Below are positions 4,925 through 6,404 of a stretch of 6,404 nucleotides of DNA, in pieces. Position numbers and translations under genes: made by a program. The number at the start of each line of letters is the position of its first letter. Within the stretch, counting starts at the first letter, position 1. The stretch is from Desulfuromonas sp964536375. Lineage in GTDB: Bacteria > Desulfobacterota > Desulfuromonadia > Desulfuromonadales > Desulfuromonadaceae. The notes under the pieces are model-generated. The model ran no database searches and had not been told where the DNA came from. It was given only the letters and a program-made list of their open reading frames with translations. The stretch covers positions 1 to 6,404 of the forward strand of contig CAZHXF010000078.1 in the NCBI GenBank assembly GCA_964536375.1. Direction: 5' to 3'.

Positions 4925-6097
4925 ATGAGGACCTTGTCAACATCCAAAATAAATGCAGAAATCTTATTTGTCGATGATGATGCAAAAATATTGACTTCGA
5001 TAAAGAGGATGTTGCACGACTACTCGGATTTCTGGCATTGCCATTTTGCTTCAAGGGCTGCTGAAGCAATCGAGATTATTGAAAAGCAACACATCGATTT
5101 GGTGACGGCTGACCTGAATATGCCGGGTCAAAGTGGCTTTGATCTGCTTGAAAAATTCAAAGACAATGAACGCTTTAGCGGTCTTCCGTTTCTGATCCTG
5201 ACAGGGGATCTTGAACATAGTCTTAAACGAAAGGTTTTGGACCTCGGAGCCACTGATCTTTTAGTGAAGCCGGTCACTCGGGAGGACCTTGTCGCCCGGA
5301 TTGATAATTTGCTGCATATAAAATTTCTTCAGGATAAGGTCAAGCAGCAGAAAAAGAATCTCGAATTAAAAGTCAGAGAAAGAACCAGGGGACTGGAGAG
5401 CTCTAGGCTTGATTTGATCTGGAGATTGGCAAAAACAGCTGAATTGAGAGACGCGGAAACGGGAAACCATCTTGTTAGGGTAGCGCATTACAGCCGCATT
5501 CTGGCGACCAATATGGACCTCGATGGTGACATCTGTGAAAGAATTTTTCAAACAGTTCTTCTGCATGATATCGGTAAAATTTCCATTCCAGATTATATAC
5601 TTTTAAAGCCAGATAAGCTGAATGCTCAAGAGTGGAAAATCATGCAGAGCCATTGTCAACAGGGGGCTGATCTGCTTAAACCCGATTTTTTCCCACCTTC
5701 ATTGCTACCTGACCACCAGGTAAGCACGGAAATGGGTCTGAGGGAGAGGGAGTACAATCCTTTTTTGCTCATGGCCGCAGAGATTGCACTCTGCCACCAT
5801 GAGCATTGGGATGGTTCTGGTTATCCTGCCGGTTTGTCGGGGGAAGCCATTCCCCTTCCCGCCAGGATCTGCACCGTTGCGGATGTCTTTGATGCGCTTT
5901 CAACCCCCCGCGCCTATAACGTCGCTTTTTCAGAAGCCGAAGTGCTGAGTATTATGCGTGAGAGCCGAGGAAATCATTTTGATCCGGAGATATCTTCATG
6001 TTTCGAAAAATGCCTTTCTGAATTTCGCATGATCAGGCAAGGTTTTGCCGATCAAAAAGTCAACCCTCGGAAAGGATTCTTCTACAAACCGATGTAA
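4925..6097 (+). CDS. Response regulator with HD-GYP cyclic-di-GMP phosphodiesterase domain (RpfG-like)
   Basis: This 390-residue protein has an N-terminal receiver (about 11-130) with D17-D18, phospho-acceptor D63 (VTADLNM), T93 and K115 (LVKPV). A charged helical linker follows (about 131-165), then an HD-GYP domain (about 166-370). Metal-site candidates are present: E178 and H182 (ETGNH), H214-D215 (HDIGK), H243, H291-H292, and D320 (VADVFDAL). The GYP signature is HHEHWDGSGYP at 291-301. HD-GYP enzymes degrade cyclic-di-GMP, usually promoting motility or dispersal; here phosphorylation of D63 should control activity. Between H243 and H291 the spacing is 48 residues, against about 26 in typical members, an insertion of about 22. 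AAGGAAGGA precedes the ATG by about 8 bases. The gene lies 90 bases after the NtrC-family gene in the same direction and is probably co-transcribed. Confidence 0.93.
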   Translation: MRTLSTSKINAEILFVDDDAKILTSIKRMLHDYSDFWHCHFASRAAEAIEIIEKQHIDLVTADLNMPGQSGFDLLEKFKDNERFSGLPFLILTGDLEHSLKRKVLDLGATDLLVKPVTREDLVARIDNLLHIKFLQDKVKQQKKNLELKVRERTRGLESSRLDLIWRLAKTAELRDAETGNHLVRVAHYSRILATNMDLDGDICERIFQTVLLHDIGKISIPDYILLKPDKLNAQEWKIMQSHCQQGADLLKPDFFPPSLLPDHQVSTEMGLREREYNPFLLMAAEIALCHHEHWDGSGYPAGLSGEAIPLPARICTVADVFDALSTPRAYNVAFSEAEVLSIMRESRGNHFDPEISSCFEKCLSEFRMIRQGFADQKVNPRKGFFYKPM

Positions 6098-6130
6098 AAC
6101 ATCGCGAGGTTGCCAAGATTTTAAGAATCC
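6074..6130. repeat. Nested inverted repeats across the end of the HD-GYP gene
   Basis: GGATTCTT (6074-6081) pairs with AAGAATCC (6123-6130). Inside it AACC (6087-6090) pairs with GGTT (6108-6111), and innermost CGATGT-AAA-ACATCG (6090-6104) overlaps the TAA stop at 6095-6097. No T-run follows, so this is not a classic intrinsic terminator; it could be a 3'-end stabilising structure or a weak terminator. Confidence 0.45.
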
Positions 6131-6289
6131 GCTAGGCGACCACATATCGTAAACAAAAAGATGCAGGTATCTCAAAAATGCAAGACCGGTCTCTCGACCA
6201 CTCACAATTGAAGCATCTTCATACCACAACAGAAAATAATCCTTCTCCTCCAGCGTCCACTCATTTTTAAAAACATAAAGAAATATCGC
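6098..6289 (-). other. Unrecognised coding-like fragment facing the HD-GYP gene
   Basis: On the minus strand a frame is open from just after an in-frame TAG at about 6295 and runs left into the HD-GYP gene, stopping at 5996. The part outside that gene reads KNEWTLEEKDYFLLWYED, then GLAFLRYLHLFVYDMW. It is rich in Trp, Tyr, Phe and Leu with few signs of randomness, so it may be a real fragment of a protein I cannot name. It has no ATG with a binding site; a TTG at 6229 is the only evident start. The portion below 6098 is probably a shadow of the HD-GYP gene. Confidence 0.25.
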
Positions 6290-6307
6290 TTTTTTCTATC
6301 CCCCCCT

Positions 6308-6404
6308 GTAGCTCAGAAAGCGTATCTACGCGAAGGCATTGCCGGTACGTTGCTGCGATTGCATTCTGACAATGGCTCACCCATGAAAGGAGCCACGATG
6401 CTGG
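6308..6404 (+). pseudogene. IS3-family transposase (OrfB/integrase core), 5'-truncated, continues past the window
   Basis: From 6308 the frame reads VAQKAYLREG, then a linker, then LHSDNGSPMKGATML. This is the signature around the second catalytic Asp (D at 6368-6370) of the DDE integrase core in IS3-family OrfB proteins. Upstream of about 6308 the same frame gives sequence unlike a transposase and passes through a run of seven C (6300-6306). The N-terminal half, including the first catalytic Asp, is therefore missing or lies beyond a rearrangement. No start codon or left IS end is visible. It is probably a remnant; the rest lies outside the window. Confidence 0.8.

Overview
The window reads as accessory chromosomal DNA from a Gram-negative bacterium with moderate GC content. 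A sigma-54 (-24/-12) promoter, an NtrC-type activator, an HD-GYP response regulator, Sec-exported envelope proteins and an IS3-type transposase remnant fit a proteobacterium or a relative of the Desulfuromonas/Geobacter group. The sequence does not settle the lineage. No rRNA, tRNA or CRISPR array is visible.

Layout. Positions 1-846 hold two tandem minus-strand genes for small exported proteins with near-identical motifs at the start of the mature chain; the second runs off the left edge. Positions 847-1917 are gene-poor, with broken minus-strand reading frames, a 9-base tandem duplication, an A9G9 tract and a long inverted repeat. A minus-strand gene at 1918-2451 encodes a receiver-like protein with Glu at the phospho-acceptor position and four Gln/Ser heptads encoded by a 21-bp tandem repeat. 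Positions 2452-3472 have no secure gene. Their right half is dense in inverted repeats and carries an excellent sigma-54 promoter and a REP-like hairpin.

The core is two plus-strand genes 90 bases apart: an intact NtrC-family sigma-54 activator (3473-4834) and a response regulator with an HD-GYP cyclic-di-GMP phosphodiesterase domain (4925-6097). The right end has a convergent unrecognised coding-like fragment and a 5'-truncated IS3-type transposase running off the edge.

How they may work together (inference). The activator sits behind a sigma-54 promoter, so it may amplify its own expression and that of the HD-GYP gene, linking a phosphorelay to cyclic-di-GMP breakdown. No histidine kinase is in the window, so the input must come from elsewhere. 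The degenerate receiver is closer to the HD-GYP protein's receiver than to the NtrC one; it could be a non-phosphorylatable partner or a decaying paralogue. Transposase debris, broken frames and repeats on both flanks suggest a region that has been rearranged.
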